64,000 nucleotides of DNA from CAKZQX01 sp034435975 (GTDB lineage Bacteria; Chloroflexota; Chloroflexia; Chloroflexales; Chloroflexaceae), in assembly GCA_034435975.1 (NCBI GenBank), contig DAOTWD010000156.1, positions 1 to 64,000 on the forward strand. Reading direction: 5' to 3'. The notes under the pieces are model-generated. The model did no database searches and was not told the origin of the DNA. It was given only the letters and a program-made list of their open reading frames with translations. The first letter of the stretch is position 1; each line of letters starts with the position of its first letter. This document shows, one piece after another, positions 50,453-59,448 of the stretch. Made by a program: the position numbers and the translations under genes.

Positions 50453-51886
50453 ATGGGTTTGCCACGCATTGCCTATTGTTCACCGGTCAACCCGGCCGCA
50501 TCTGGTATCTCCGATTATAGTGAGGAATTATTGCCCTATCTGGGCCAGTATGCGGATGTAACACTCTATCTTGCTGATGGCCTGCGACCAGATAATCCCG
50601 ATCTACGACGTTGCTTAGAGATACGTCCCTTGTGCCGCCTGGAACGGGATCACCGTCGTCAGCCCTATACAGGTATTGTGTATCATATAGGCAATAGCCC
50701 GGTGCATGCCGACATCTGGCGCATGGCCCAACGTCTCCCCGGTGTGGTGGTATTGCACGATTTTGTGTTACATCACTTTATGCTCTGGTATGCCGCAAAT
50801 GTGCAACGAGACGTGCAAGGGTATGTGCGTGATATGCAGCAACGGTATGGTACAGAAGGAGCGCATGTGGCGCAGTTGATGATACGCAGTCAGTTCACCG
50901 ATGCTGCATTTCGCTTTCCCTGTTGTGAGCCGGTGCTGGCTGCCGCCAGGGGGCTGGTGGCCCATAGCCAGTATGTACAGGCCCGGGTGCAGGCATTGCG
51001 CCCGGCGTTGCCCTGTGTCGTGGTGCCGATGGGTGTGCCGTTACCACCGCTGATCGATCGTACCGAGGCGCGGGCCCGCCTGAGATTACCCCTGGATGCG
51101 CTGATACTGGCAAGTTTTGGACATATCAATGCCTACAAACGGTTAGAGTCCGTGTTCCGAGCGGTGCTGGAGTTACGCCGTGAATGGCCGGATCTGCGCT
51201 ACGTCCTGGTCGGCAGCCAGTCGCCGCACTATGATGTGACGAGCCTCGTTCGACGTATGGGCCTGGAGGATACGGTGGTGATCACGGGCTATGTGCCGCG
51301 CCGTGTGTTTGACGATTATGTGGCGGCAACGGATATATGTTTGAACCTGCGGTATCCTACTGGCGGTGAAACCAGTGCCAGTCTCCTGCGTCTGTTAGGT
51401 GCCGGGCGGCCTACGCTGGTGAGTGCTACCGGTGCCTTTGCCGAATTACCACCGGATGTGGCAGCACCGGTAGATCCGAACGATAGCGAAGGTGATCTTA
51501 TTCTAGCCTATTGTCGGTTCCTGGCATGTCGTCCCGATGTTGCAGCAGCATTGGGGGCACAGGCACGCGCCTATGTTGCCCATGAGCATCGCCTGGATCG
51601 TGCCGCACAGGGATATGCGCGCTTCCTGGCGCGTCTGTATAACTGGCAGACGGTTCAACGCTGGCGACCTGCACCACTCTGGCGCGTGCCTGGGATCGAG
51701 GAGATGAACCGGACTGCCTGTACCCAATCGTCATCCGTTGCTCCCGCAGGTATGTCCGGGCTACCTTCAGACCCGGCTGTCGCTGTGCTCATGATATCCG
51801 CTTGCCAGGCACTGGTCGAACTGGGAATAACCGAACACGACGAGATCGTGCTGCGGGCAGTGGCGGCACGTCTCGCTGAACTGTAA
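50453..51886 (+). CDS. GT4-family glycosyltransferase with C-terminal extension
   Basis: 477 residues. The N-terminal domain begins IAYCSPVNPAASGISDYSEELL, typical of GT4 enzymes; the C-terminal GT-B half contains SFGHINAYKRLESVFRA and a donor-site segment YPTGGETSASLLRLLGAGRP with the usual Glu. It would transfer a sugar to a glycan or lipid at the membrane inner face. After the catalytic domain (ending near 400) there is an extra tail of about 70 residues (DPAVAVLMISACQALVELG) of unknown role. A histidine kinase gene follows after 40 bp and then a response regulator, so enzyme and sensor genes are apparently one operon. Confidence 0.87.
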   Translation: MGLPRIAYCSPVNPAASGISDYSEELLPYLGQYADVTLYLADGLRPDNPDLRRCLEIRPLCRLERDHRRQPYTGIVYHIGNSPVHADIWRMAQRLPGVVVLHDFVLHHFMLWYAANVQRDVQGYVRDMQQRYGTEGAHVAQLMIRSQFTDAAFRFPCCEPVLAAARGLVAHSQYVQARVQALRPALPCVVVPMGVPLPPLIDRTEARARLRLPLDALILASFGHINAYKRLESVFRAVLELRREWPDLRYVLVGSQSPHYDVTSLVRRMGLEDTVVITGYVPRRVFDDYVAATDICLNLRYPTGGETSASLLRLLGAGRPTLVSATGAFAELPPDVAAPVDPNDSEGDLILAYCRFLACRPDVAAALGAQARAYVAHEHRLDRAAQGYARFLARLYNWQTVQRWRPAPLWRVPGIEEMNRTACTQSSSVAPAGMSGLPSDPAVAVLMISACQALVELGITEHDEIVLRAVAARLAEL

Positions 51887-51926
51887 CTGCTGGTACTGAG
51901 GTGCAACGGCGAAGAGCCGAAAGGAT

Positions 51927-54338
51927 ATGATCATAGATCTGCAAACATTGTTACAACAGGAATATCCCGGGCTGTTACGCTTTGCTGGTACACGTGGATT
52001 TGTGCTGAATGTGGAAACCAGTTTCTGGGCATTGTGGCGGGAGATTGAATCTCTGGTCGGGCCACAGTTGACCGGGGTGCTGATGCACCGTGCGGGTACA
52101 CAGGCTGGTATGGCTTTTGCCCATGCTTTTTTGAGCCAGATCAATCCAGCGCAATCAATGCTCCAGCCTGATGCAGCAGATCAGTCAATAGCCCTGGACA
52201 CTATGCGGTCTGATCAGCCAGCCGGTAAACACCAGCTCCGGCAGTTTCTGGCCGTCGCGTTACGTGATTGTATTGCGATGTATCAGGTGACAGGCGCCGG
52301 TCGGTTCGAGATAGACAGTATCACCTGGGCGGCCCTTGATGATCGCCAACAGATGATTACCGGCATCCGTATTCGGGCCTGGGACACCCTTGAAGTCTGG
52401 ATGGTGCGTCAACACAGCCTGCCGGTGAGCAGGCCAGTCTGTGTGTATACCAGTGGCGTTTTGTGTGGTCTGGTGAAAACCATTGTCGGGCATCATGACG
52501 TTATCTGTGTGGAGCGAGCCTGTCAGTCGCAGGGAGCCGAGGCGTGTCTGTTTGAGGTGATGCCGGTGACACAGGTGTATGCTGGCACGAGTGACCAGGC
52601 GGTTGATCCGGTGCTATGCCTACCAGATGCGACCATGGTTGCGACCGAGCAACATGTCCTGGAAACACGCCTTAAGGAGCAGACAGCGGTGTTACTCCAG
52701 GCCAACAAGTTGTTACAATCGCAGATCATCGAGCGGCAGCGCGTGGAAGAGGTCTTACAAGAGACGCAACGCATTCTCTCGACCTTGATGAGTAATCTGC
52801 CCGGTATGGCCTATCGCTGTCGCAACCAGGACGATTGGATGATGGAGTTTGTCAGTGAGGGATGTCTGGATCTGACCGGCTATCAGCCCGCTGACCTGCT
52901 GTACAATACGGTTGTGAGCTATGCCAGCCTGATCCACCCTGATGACCGTGCGGATGTCTTCAAGACCATTCAAGAAGCGCTCGATGCCCAACGTCCGTTC
53001 CGGTGTACCTATCGGATTATCACTGCAACAGGTGCGGAGAAGTGGGTCTGGGAGCAGGGGCGTGGGGTTGTATCACCCACGGGCACGTGGATGATCGAAG
53101 GCTTTATTATTGATAACACTGAACGCATGCGGGCCTATCATTCGCTCGAACAGCGTGTGACTGAACGGACACAGGAGCTTGGGCGCCGACGTGAGGTGGC
53201 CGAAGGTCTGCGCGGTATTCTGACCGTCCTCAATTCAAATCGCTCCCTGGAAGAGATTCTGACCTATATCGTGGCACAAGCCTGTCGGTTATTGGGCACG
53301 AACGCGGGGGCGATTTATCGACTCGAGGGGGACATGCTCACGATCCAGGCGTATCAGGGCTTGCCTGCTGTCTATGCTGATGTCAAACTCCCTTTTGATT
53401 GGGGTGCCACTGGTAAAGCTGTAGCGCAGCGTCAACCGGTCGCGATCTCCGATACGCAGAAATTTCTGACCACGTTGGATAGCTCCGTGATCGCGCCCCA
53501 CCATCGTCCACTGATGGTACAGGTGATGCAGCAGTTTCAGTCCCTCCTGGCCGTACCACTGGTTATTAAAGAAGAGGTGTATGGTGGTATCACTATTTAT
53601 CATACAGATATACATGAGTTTACGGCTGAGGAGATCGATCTGGCGGTTTCGTTCGCCGATCAAGCGGCACTGGCAATCGAGAATGCGCGCCTGCGTGAGC
53701 AGACGGAGCGGGCAGCCGCAGCAGCGGAACGGAGTCGCCTGGCCCGTGATTTGCATGATGCCGTCACGCAGACGCTCTTCTCTGCCAGCCTGATCGCCGA
53801 GGTGTTGCCCCGCTTGTGGGAGCGCAGTCCTGACATAGGGCGCCAGCGGCTAGAGGAGTTGCGCCAGTTAACACGCGGCGCACTGGCCGAGATGCGCACC
53901 CTGCTCCTGGAACTGCGGCCGGCGACCCTTACAGAAGTAGGCCTCGCCGATTTGCTGCGCCAGTTGACCGAGGCGATCACCGGGCGAGCACGAGTACCAG
54001 TCGTATTGTCCGTTGAGGGGCAGCGATATCTACCGCCCGATGTCCAGGTAGCGCTCTATCGGATTACCCAGGAGGCGCTGAACAATGTGGCTAAACATGC
54101 CAGCGCTAGCCGCGCAGCCGTTATTCTGCGCTATCAACCGACAGGGGTTGTGTTACATATTAGCGATGATGGACGGGGGTTTATTCTGGAACAGACGTCA
54201 TCCGATAGTCTCGGCCTGAACATTATGCGTGAGCGGGCCGAGGCGATCGGGGCGCAATTGCGCATTGAGAGTGAGCCGGCACAAGGGACACAGGTGATGG
54301 TTGTCTGGACTGACTCGCACCAGATGGAGGAGTTATGA
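51927..54338 (+). CDS. V4R-PAS-GAF sensor histidine kinase (NarL-partner type)
   Basis: 803 residues, no membrane helix. Residues about 20-210 resemble a V4R/XylR-N-type small-molecule sensor (CVERACQSQGAEACLFEV is the typical C-terminal part). A coiled coil leads to a PAS domain (about 285-400), a second coiled coil with QRVTERTQELGRRREV, and a GAF domain (about 430-590). The HisKA_3 dimerisation helix has the phospho-accepting His610 in ARDLHDAVTQTLFS, and the ATPase has ITQEALNNVAKHA and ISDDGRGF. It should phosphorylate the regulator encoded next, whose ATG overlaps its stop by four bases. A cytoplasmic ligand is likely. It follows a glycosyltransferase gene. Confidence 0.9.
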   Translation: MIIDLQTLLQQEYPGLLRFAGTRGFVLNVETSFWALWREIESLVGPQLTGVLMHRAGTQAGMAFAHAFLSQINPAQSMLQPDAADQSIALDTMRSDQPAGKHQLRQFLAVALRDCIAMYQVTGAGRFEIDSITWAALDDRQQMITGIRIRAWDTLEVWMVRQHSLPVSRPVCVYTSGVLCGLVKTIVGHHDVICVERACQSQGAEACLFEVMPVTQVYAGTSDQAVDPVLCLPDATMVATEQHVLETRLKEQTAVLLQANKLLQSQIIERQRVEEVLQETQRILSTLMSNLPGMAYRCRNQDDWMMEFVSEGCLDLTGYQPADLLYNTVVSYASLIHPDDRADVFKTIQEALDAQRPFRCTYRIITATGAEKWVWEQGRGVVSPTGTWMIEGFIIDNTERMRAYHSLEQRVTERTQELGRRREVAEGLRGILTVLNSNRSLEEILTYIVAQACRLLGTNAGAIYRLEGDMLTIQAYQGLPAVYADVKLPFDWGATGKAVAQRQPVAISDTQKFLTTLDSSVIAPHHRPLMVQVMQQFQSLLAVPLVIKEEVYGGITIYHTDIHEFTAEEIDLAVSFADQAALAIENARLREQTERAAAAAERSRLARDLHDAVTQTLFSASLIAEVLPRLWERSPDIGRQRLEELRQLTRGALAEMRTLLLELRPATLTEVGLADLLRQLTEAITGRARVPVVLSVEGQRYLPPDVQVALYRITQEALNNVAKHASASRAAVILRYQPTGVVLHISDDGRGFILEQTSSDSLGLNIMRERAEAIGAQLRIESEPAQGTQVMVVWTDSHQMEEL

Positions 54339-54976
54339 CCCGTGGGACGCGAATTCGGGTAGCAATAGTTGATGATCATGCAGTGGTGCGCAGTGGGTTG
54401 GGGGCGTTTCTGCTGGCCTATGATGATCTGGAGCTGGTGGGTGAGGCTGGTAACGGAACCGAGGCCATCAGTCTGTGCGATCAAATTCAACCAGATGTGT
54501 TGCTGATCGATCTGGTGATGCCCGAAATGGATGGTGCGACGGCTACGCAGATCATTCGACAACGCCATCCCCACATTCAGGTGATTACACTGACCAGCTT
54601 CAAAGAGGAAACGCTGGTGCAACAGGCGTTGGAAGCCGGGGCCATTAGCTATCTGCTCAAGAATGTCTCAGCGGATGAACTGGTTGAAGCCATACGCGCT
54701 GCGTATGTAGGGCGGCCAACGCTGGCCCCTGAAGCAGCTCAGGCGTTAATTCATGCGGCAACGCATGCGCATCTGCCACACTATGATTTGACGCCGCGTG
54801 AACTGGAGGTGCTGACCTTGATTGTCGAGGGGCTTAATAATACCGAAATTGCCAGACGCCTGGTCGTAAGTCGTTCCACGGTCAAATTCCACGTGAGCAG
54901 TATTCTCTCCAAACTGGGGGTCACCAGTCGCACCGAAGCCGTGGCGCTGGCCGTACAGCACCATCTGGTGTCTTGA
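54335..54976 (+). CDS. NarL/FixJ-family response regulator
   Basis: 213 residues. The receiver domain has DDH at 13-15, the phospho-acceptor Asp59 in VLLIDLVMPEMDG, and the conserved Thr and Lys in TLTSF and YLLKNV. The C-terminal LuxR-type helix-turn-helix (about 145-205) has LTPRELEVLTLIVEGLNN and VSRSTVKFHVSSILSKLG. It is the output partner of the histidine kinase encoded immediately upstream (ATGA overlap) and presumably regulates transcription. Targets are unknown; the linked glycosyltransferase suggests surface glycan genes. Confidence 0.95.
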   Translation: MTRGTRIRVAIVDDHAVVRSGLGAFLLAYDDLELVGEAGNGTEAISLCDQIQPDVLLIDLVMPEMDGATATQIIRQRHPHIQVITLTSFKEETLVQQALEAGAISYLLKNVSADELVEAIRAAYVGRPTLAPEAAQALIHAATHAHLPHYDLTPRELEVLTLIVEGLNNTEIARRLVVSRSTVKFHVSSILSKLGVTSRTEAVALAVQHHLVS

Positions 54977-55160
54977 TTATTGCGGGCCAGTCCACAAACC
55001 TGGCTGAAAAGCAGAAAGCGGCCTGAGCGCAAAGCGGAAAACAGAGTATTATTGGGACGTAATATGGTTTGAAGCGAAAAGGGAATGTGGAAAGCGAGAA
55101 AGAGCGGCCTGTTTTTCGCTTTACGCTTTGCGCTTTCCGCTTCAAAGGCCGCTTTGCGCT
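54977..55160. repeat. Repetitive convergent intergenic region (AAGCGG/CCGCTT inverted repeats)
   Basis: 184 bp between convergent genes. The left part contains aaagcggcctgagcgcaaagcgg and the right part its near-complement (ccgctttgcgcttcaaag, and ggccgctttgcgc), so the two halves can fold into a long imperfect hairpin. It probably serves as a bidirectional terminator. Confidence 0.55.
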
Positions 55161-57056
55161 TCAAAGCTCCTCTCCAAACTGGCCACTGTGACGGTGAAAA
55201 AACCAGTATCCCAGGGCTAATACAAGCAGCGAGGTCACCAGCACGCGGGCGACGCTGTCCAGAGCAGGAAGACTGGGTGTGGGGATCTGCCCCACACCCA
55301 CTGGATTTCCATACAGGATTTCGCGATAGAATTCGATCAGTGAAGCCATAGGATTGAGCCAGCGAATGAGGCGCACGACCGGATCGCTGAGGTTGACAAA
55401 GTCCAGCGAATAGAAGACCGGTGTCAGGAAAAACCAGAACTGCATAAGAATGCCAATCAAATGCACTGTGTCGCGGAAAAAAACGGCCACCGTACTCAGG
55501 AACAGTGCCACTCCTGCCAGGAACAGCGTTTGAATGAATAGCAGCACCGGTAAATAGGCAATTGTCCATGAGAAATTGAGTCGCCCGCCCAGTGGTGCAT
55601 ACACCATCTGCACCACAATCATGACCAGGAACATCATTGGCAGTGAGAGCAGGTAGTTGACCATACTTGAAAAGACACAGACCAGCGGCAAGACTTCACG
55701 CGGAAAGAACACTTTCTTGATCAGATTGGCATTGTCGATCACACTGCGGGTACCGCCAATCACTGCCTCAGAGCAGTAGTTCCAGGGTAACAACCCCGCA
55801 ATCAGAAACACGGCGAACATCGCAATCGGAGATTGGAACAACGTGCTGAAGACAAACCAGAATACCAGCATCAGCAACAGTGGTGCCAGTTGTGTCCACA
55901 AATAGCCCAGCGCACTACCCTTGTAGCGTACACGCAGGTCGCGGAGTACCAGGTTGCGGATCAGCTCGCGATAGGCCCACAGATCTTGCAGCCTGGGCAT
56001 TACCCCGGCGGAGCGATCCACCGCTACACTGATGCCTCCAGCGGTTAGACCCGCCAGCGTCGCCAGCATCAGGGATAGGCCGATCTGCCGTGGCACTGGC
56101 TGCAACGGAAGTTCGGCAGTGATCCGTTGAACTGTGCCTGGTGCATCAGGGGTGAAGGTCATCCCTGGCACCTGATGCATATAGCGCAGCGCCTGGCCAA
56201 TTGCCTGGCGTTTTTCAATGGCCTGATTACGGGAAGTTAATTCCTGTTCAACCAGACTATCCAGGGCCGCACAGTCGCGCAATGCCGCTTCACGCACTGC
56301 CGTTGTCACGCTGGTGTCTGTACCACACCAGGCGTCCAGCCTGGCGTTGCGCGTATTAATCTCCACTGTCCACAGATCATAGCGTGATTCAAGGGCCCGA
56401 GTCAGATCATTCTGCTCCTCTGCTGGTAAATGCTCAACCTGAAATCGCTCGGACAGTGGCTGGATACGGCGACTCAGCGGGAATGCCTCCTGCGCAATAA
56501 TCGTGCGCAGATAGCTCTGAAACCGCGATGTTGGAGCTTCACCATCGAGAGCGGCCATGAGTTCCCAACCGAGCAAGTTGCGCAGTACCTCCCGCCCACC
56601 AGCAGCGCGAATCTGCCGTGTTAACTCTTCGGCACCAAGATTCGCCAGCAGTTGTGCCTCAGCCGCCGTTTGCGCGATACCACATACCTCTACCACACCC
56701 GGCTCGGGAGAAACGTACTCGATGCGGAAGGTGGGCGACCCGAAGCGCAACTCGCGCTGCGCCAGGAAGCGTTGCCGTAACGCCTCCGTCGCATCGTGGG
56801 CCGCAACGTCAAAGCCAGTTAGACCGGGTGCTACCTCGGCATAGATACCACCATAGAGCGCAACATCAAAGCGCGTCTTGGCCAGGGTCTGATAGATAAT
56901 CGGCTGTGATACGACTCGTGGCATGGTTATTGCCAGCGCACCCAGAACGCACAGGACGATCCATAACCATTGATAGAGCCGTAGCCCGGCACGTTGACGG
57001 CTGAGCGCTCCCACCCAGCGGTGGGCCTGATTTGAAATGGTTAGACTGCGGGCCAT
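55161..57056 (-). CDS. Wzz-like chain-length domain fused to ABC-2 polysaccharide export permease
   Basis: 631 residues in two modules. Residues 1-350 look like a polysaccharide co-polymerase (Wzz-type): a helix near 28-46 (WLWIVLCVLGALAI), an extracytoplasmic, partly coiled-coil region of about 280 residues, and a proline-bearing run PLQPVP before a second helix (GLSLMLATLAGLTAGG). Residues about 360-631 are a TagG/KpsM-type ABC-2 permease: LIRNLVLRDLRVRYKGSALGYLWT, six hydrophobic helices and WLNPMASLIEFYRE. The separate proteins normally set chain length and export O-antigen, teichoic acid or capsule. No ATPase (TagH/KpsT) is adjacent. The start overlaps the stop of the deacetylase gene by 16 bp, so they share an operon. 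Confidence 0.82.
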   Translation of the reverse strand: MARSLTISNQAHRWVGALSRQRAGLRLYQWLWIVLCVLGALAITMPRVVSQPIIYQTLAKTRFDVALYGGIYAEVAPGLTGFDVAAHDATEALRQRFLAQRELRFGSPTFRIEYVSPEPGVVEVCGIAQTAAEAQLLANLGAEELTRQIRAAGGREVLRNLLGWELMAALDGEAPTSRFQSYLRTIIAQEAFPLSRRIQPLSERFQVEHLPAEEQNDLTRALESRYDLWTVEINTRNARLDAWCGTDTSVTTAVREAALRDCAALDSLVEQELTSRNQAIEKRQAIGQALRYMHQVPGMTFTPDAPGTVQRITAELPLQPVPRQIGLSLMLATLAGLTAGGISVAVDRSAGVMPRLQDLWAYRELIRNLVLRDLRVRYKGSALGYLWTQLAPLLLMLVFWFVFSTLFQSPIAMFAVFLIAGLLPWNYCSEAVIGGTRSVIDNANLIKKVFFPREVLPLVCVFSSMVNYLLSLPMMFLVMIVVQMVYAPLGGRLNFSWTIAYLPVLLFIQTLFLAGVALFLSTVAVFFRDTVHLIGILMQFWFFLTPVFYSLDFVNLSDPVVRLIRWLNPMASLIEFYREILYGNPVGVGQIPTPSLPALDSVARVLVTSLLVLALGYWFFHRHSGQFGEEL

Positions 57057-58897
57057 GCATGCACCTCAATTGCCTGTCCAGGCGGAATGGTCAACGAACA
57101 CATTGCATCAGCACAGGGTACAGGCTGCGGCGTTGCGGTGTCAGCGGTCTGCACAGTAGCGTGTTCGACATGAAAGGGCAGTTGCAGCGTTACGCCTTCT
57201 ACCGTGTCCTCATTGTTGTTCCTCATCATCATAACGAGTCTTCCATCTGTTTCCTCACGGGTCACCCTGATCTTTACCTGAGAAAGTGCATACTGCCAGT
57301 CGGTGATGTCGCGCAGAGGCGCGATCCATAGCCCGGGTTGGGCAGCAGCATGGGCCACCACGCGCTGCCAGGCAGCCTGCTGTTCGTCCGTGATGACCTC
57401 CTCGGTGTGGGCCCACAGATCGATCGTCCCACCGATTTCCAGCGTGCGGTCGATCTGCGCCAGCGCCCGTTCGGCGCTCTGCGGGGTGAGATAAAAATCG
57501 GGGCAGGCCAGGATGTGCGGGTGGCCAGGTAGCGGACGGCAACGTGGTGTTACCACCAGGCCATCCGCGTCACGGGGAAACAGGTTATACTGGGACTGGT
57601 GACTCATGCGTGTGACCGACCTGATGCCCGCCTCTTGCAAAACCTGCCAGTTGGCATCGCTCATGCCTCCGCTGCTGCTCCAGGGGAACGCCAGCGAGCG
57701 CATAGGGGGCACCCCCTGCGCAGCAGCAACCTCGTTCCAGGCGGCAATGTCATCGCGCCAGTCTTGCGGCGTCACAAAGCCACCATAGAAGTGGCTAAAG
57801 GTATGGCTCTGAATATCCTGCTGTTCCCGCTGCAAGATCGAGATGAGATCGCCAAAATACCAGGCCGGGTGGCTCTGCACCGTGCCATAGGGATCAAACG
57901 CAAACCAGGGCATCTTCTGCCAGTGATCGGCAGACCAGTGATTCTGGCGGTTGGCCCAGGCATAGGTAGGATTACCCATAAACTCACGGCGGGCGGTGTT
58001 ACCCATCAAGAAATTATACCCTGTGGCATAATAGGTGGCACGAATGCCATACGGACGAAAGATATTCAGGGTGGTGGTAATCCCTTCACGCATACGCATG
58101 CCCCGCAGTTCTGGATCTTCGTCGGCATAGGGATCGCCCACGGAGCGCGAGTGAATCAAGCCACCCATTGCCGTCTCCCAATCGAACGAGAACGAGAGCG
58201 CAGCGCGATAGCCATGCGGCCAGGGTGCCAGCGTTACCTCCGGTTGTGCCTCAGACTGGCCGGTCATTGACGACCTGTCCAGGGGATTGCCTGCCTGTCG
58301 CAGGCGCATAGCGTCCAGATATACACGATCATCAGCTGCGGGATGAATGCGCACTAGCAGCGAAGCCGCGCCAGTCGGTGCCCGAAACGCGGCATGAATC
58401 CGCGACCAGCCAGCCGGTGGAGCATCCGGTTGCCATAGCACCACTGGTTGCCAGTCGCTGTGATCCTCGGCCAACAGGTGCGCCTGGGCATCGTACCAAT
58501 GAAAACTCAACCGTAAGCGTGTAGGTGCACCTTTGTCAGAGTCGGTTAAGGCCATACCAGTGAAACAATAGCTACGACCGGGTTGCACCGGTACCGATGG
58601 TGTTTGCACATAATTGGCAATGCCGATCAGCTGCAACGCGCGTCCATCTTCCAGCACAAACCCCTCGCCGTCAATCGCCGGCCCGCGCAACTCAACGCCG
58701 CCAGCTGCCCGGCTCCAACCGGCAGGCATGCCTGCTTGCGCACCAGGCAGCAGGGCCGTATTCGGTAAGATATTTTCTGCCAGCAGGGGTACATACGCGC
58801 AGCGGTCAATCCGCCGTTGCGTATAGAATATCACTGCCAGACATCCCGGTAGAACACAGACGCTGACCACAAGTACCAGGAACCATCGTGACCGCAT
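57041..58897 (-). CDS. Membrane-anchored polysaccharide deacetylase with carbohydrate-binding module
   Basis: 618 residues. An N-terminal signal or anchor (WFLVLVVSVCVLPGCLAV) contains LPGC, a possible lipobox. Residues about 45-205 form a beta-sandwich resembling a carbohydrate-binding module (YCFTGMALTDSD, AAFRAPTGAASLLVRI). The NodB-type deacetylase core begins near 230: SFSFDWETAMGG supplies the catalytic Asp with Glu in place of the second Asp, and IQSHTFSHFYG supplies the two metal histidines (H-x3-H). It ends with a small beta domain. Family members remove acetyl groups from glycans outside the membrane. Its end overlaps the following export-permease fusion by 16 bp, so export and deacetylation are coupled genetically. 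Confidence 0.82.
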   Translation of the reverse strand: MRSRWFLVLVVSVCVLPGCLAVIFYTQRRIDRCAYVPLLAENILPNTALLPGAQAGMPAGWSRAAGGVELRGPAIDGEGFVLEDGRALQLIGIANYVQTPSVPVQPGRSYCFTGMALTDSDKGAPTRLRLSFHWYDAQAHLLAEDHSDWQPVVLWQPDAPPAGWSRIHAAFRAPTGAASLLVRIHPAADDRVYLDAMRLRQAGNPLDRSSMTGQSEAQPEVTLAPWPHGYRAALSFSFDWETAMGGLIHSRSVGDPYADEDPELRGMRMREGITTTLNIFRPYGIRATYYATGYNFLMGNTARREFMGNPTYAWANRQNHWSADHWQKMPWFAFDPYGTVQSHPAWYFGDLISILQREQQDIQSHTFSHFYGGFVTPQDWRDDIAAWNEVAAAQGVPPMRSLAFPWSSSGGMSDANWQVLQEAGIRSVTRMSHQSQYNLFPRDADGLVVTPRCRPLPGHPHILACPDFYLTPQSAERALAQIDRTLEIGGTIDLWAHTEEVITDEQQAAWQRVVAHAAAQPGLWIAPLRDITDWQYALSQVKIRVTREETDGRLVMMMRNNNEDTVEGVTLQLPFHVEHATVQTADTATPQPVPCADAMCSLTIPPGQAIEVHAWPAV

Positions 58898-59448
58898 ATT
58901 GACGTTACTCTCTGCTCCTCAGATATCAGGGTAGCACTGATTCGCTGTGATCGGATCAAACAGTGCTACCCTGCCAACAGCGGCCTATTCTAGCACAAAA
59001 GGTGGTAGACACAAAATACTGGCCGTGCAGTGCGGTGAAGCATTGAAGCGTTCGAGCGATCGAGCAGCGTGAGGCATAGACGCACTTTTCTTAACGCAAA
59101 GACGCAAAGCAGCAGAGGCGCAAGGCGTTCAATGGATCAGGTGACCTATGCTCAGGCTGATTGGTGGAGCTTCCTGGCACTCCTTCCTGTCACCTGTTCC
59201 CTCTTTGCCTCTTTGTGTTAAAAACGCAGGCAGCGGGCGAAACGTAGCGCATCCCTCCGGGGCGGGGGGCACATAGCGCGGGGTGGTGAGCCTGGGTGCG
59301 CGTCCCCTCCGGGACGCGGGGCGGGCGCGCTGCGGCGTAGCACGTCCCTCCGGGACGCGGGGCGGGCGCGCTGCGGCGTAGCACGTCCCTCCGGCGCGGG
59401 GCGGGCGCGGGGCGGGGCTCGCGCATCCGCACCGCACGTTGCACCGGC
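58898..59448. other. Intergenic region rich in repeats
   Basis: 551 bp, no supported gene. Left part: ttaacgcaaagacgcaaag near 59093 and its inverted counterpart ctctttgcctctttgtgttaa near 59202-59222 can pair. Right part: a 41-bp tandem repeat of high GC content (separate entry). Confidence 0.5.
59301..59405. repeat. 41-bp GC-rich tandem repeat, about 2.5 copies
   Basis: The unit cgtccctccgggacgcgggg... ending gcggcgtagca occurs at 59301-59342 (one extra C) and 59343-59383, then a truncated copy from 59384. The cctccgggacg part is palindromic. It lies just downstream of a minus-strand glycosyltransferase stop codon. Confidence 0.8.
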
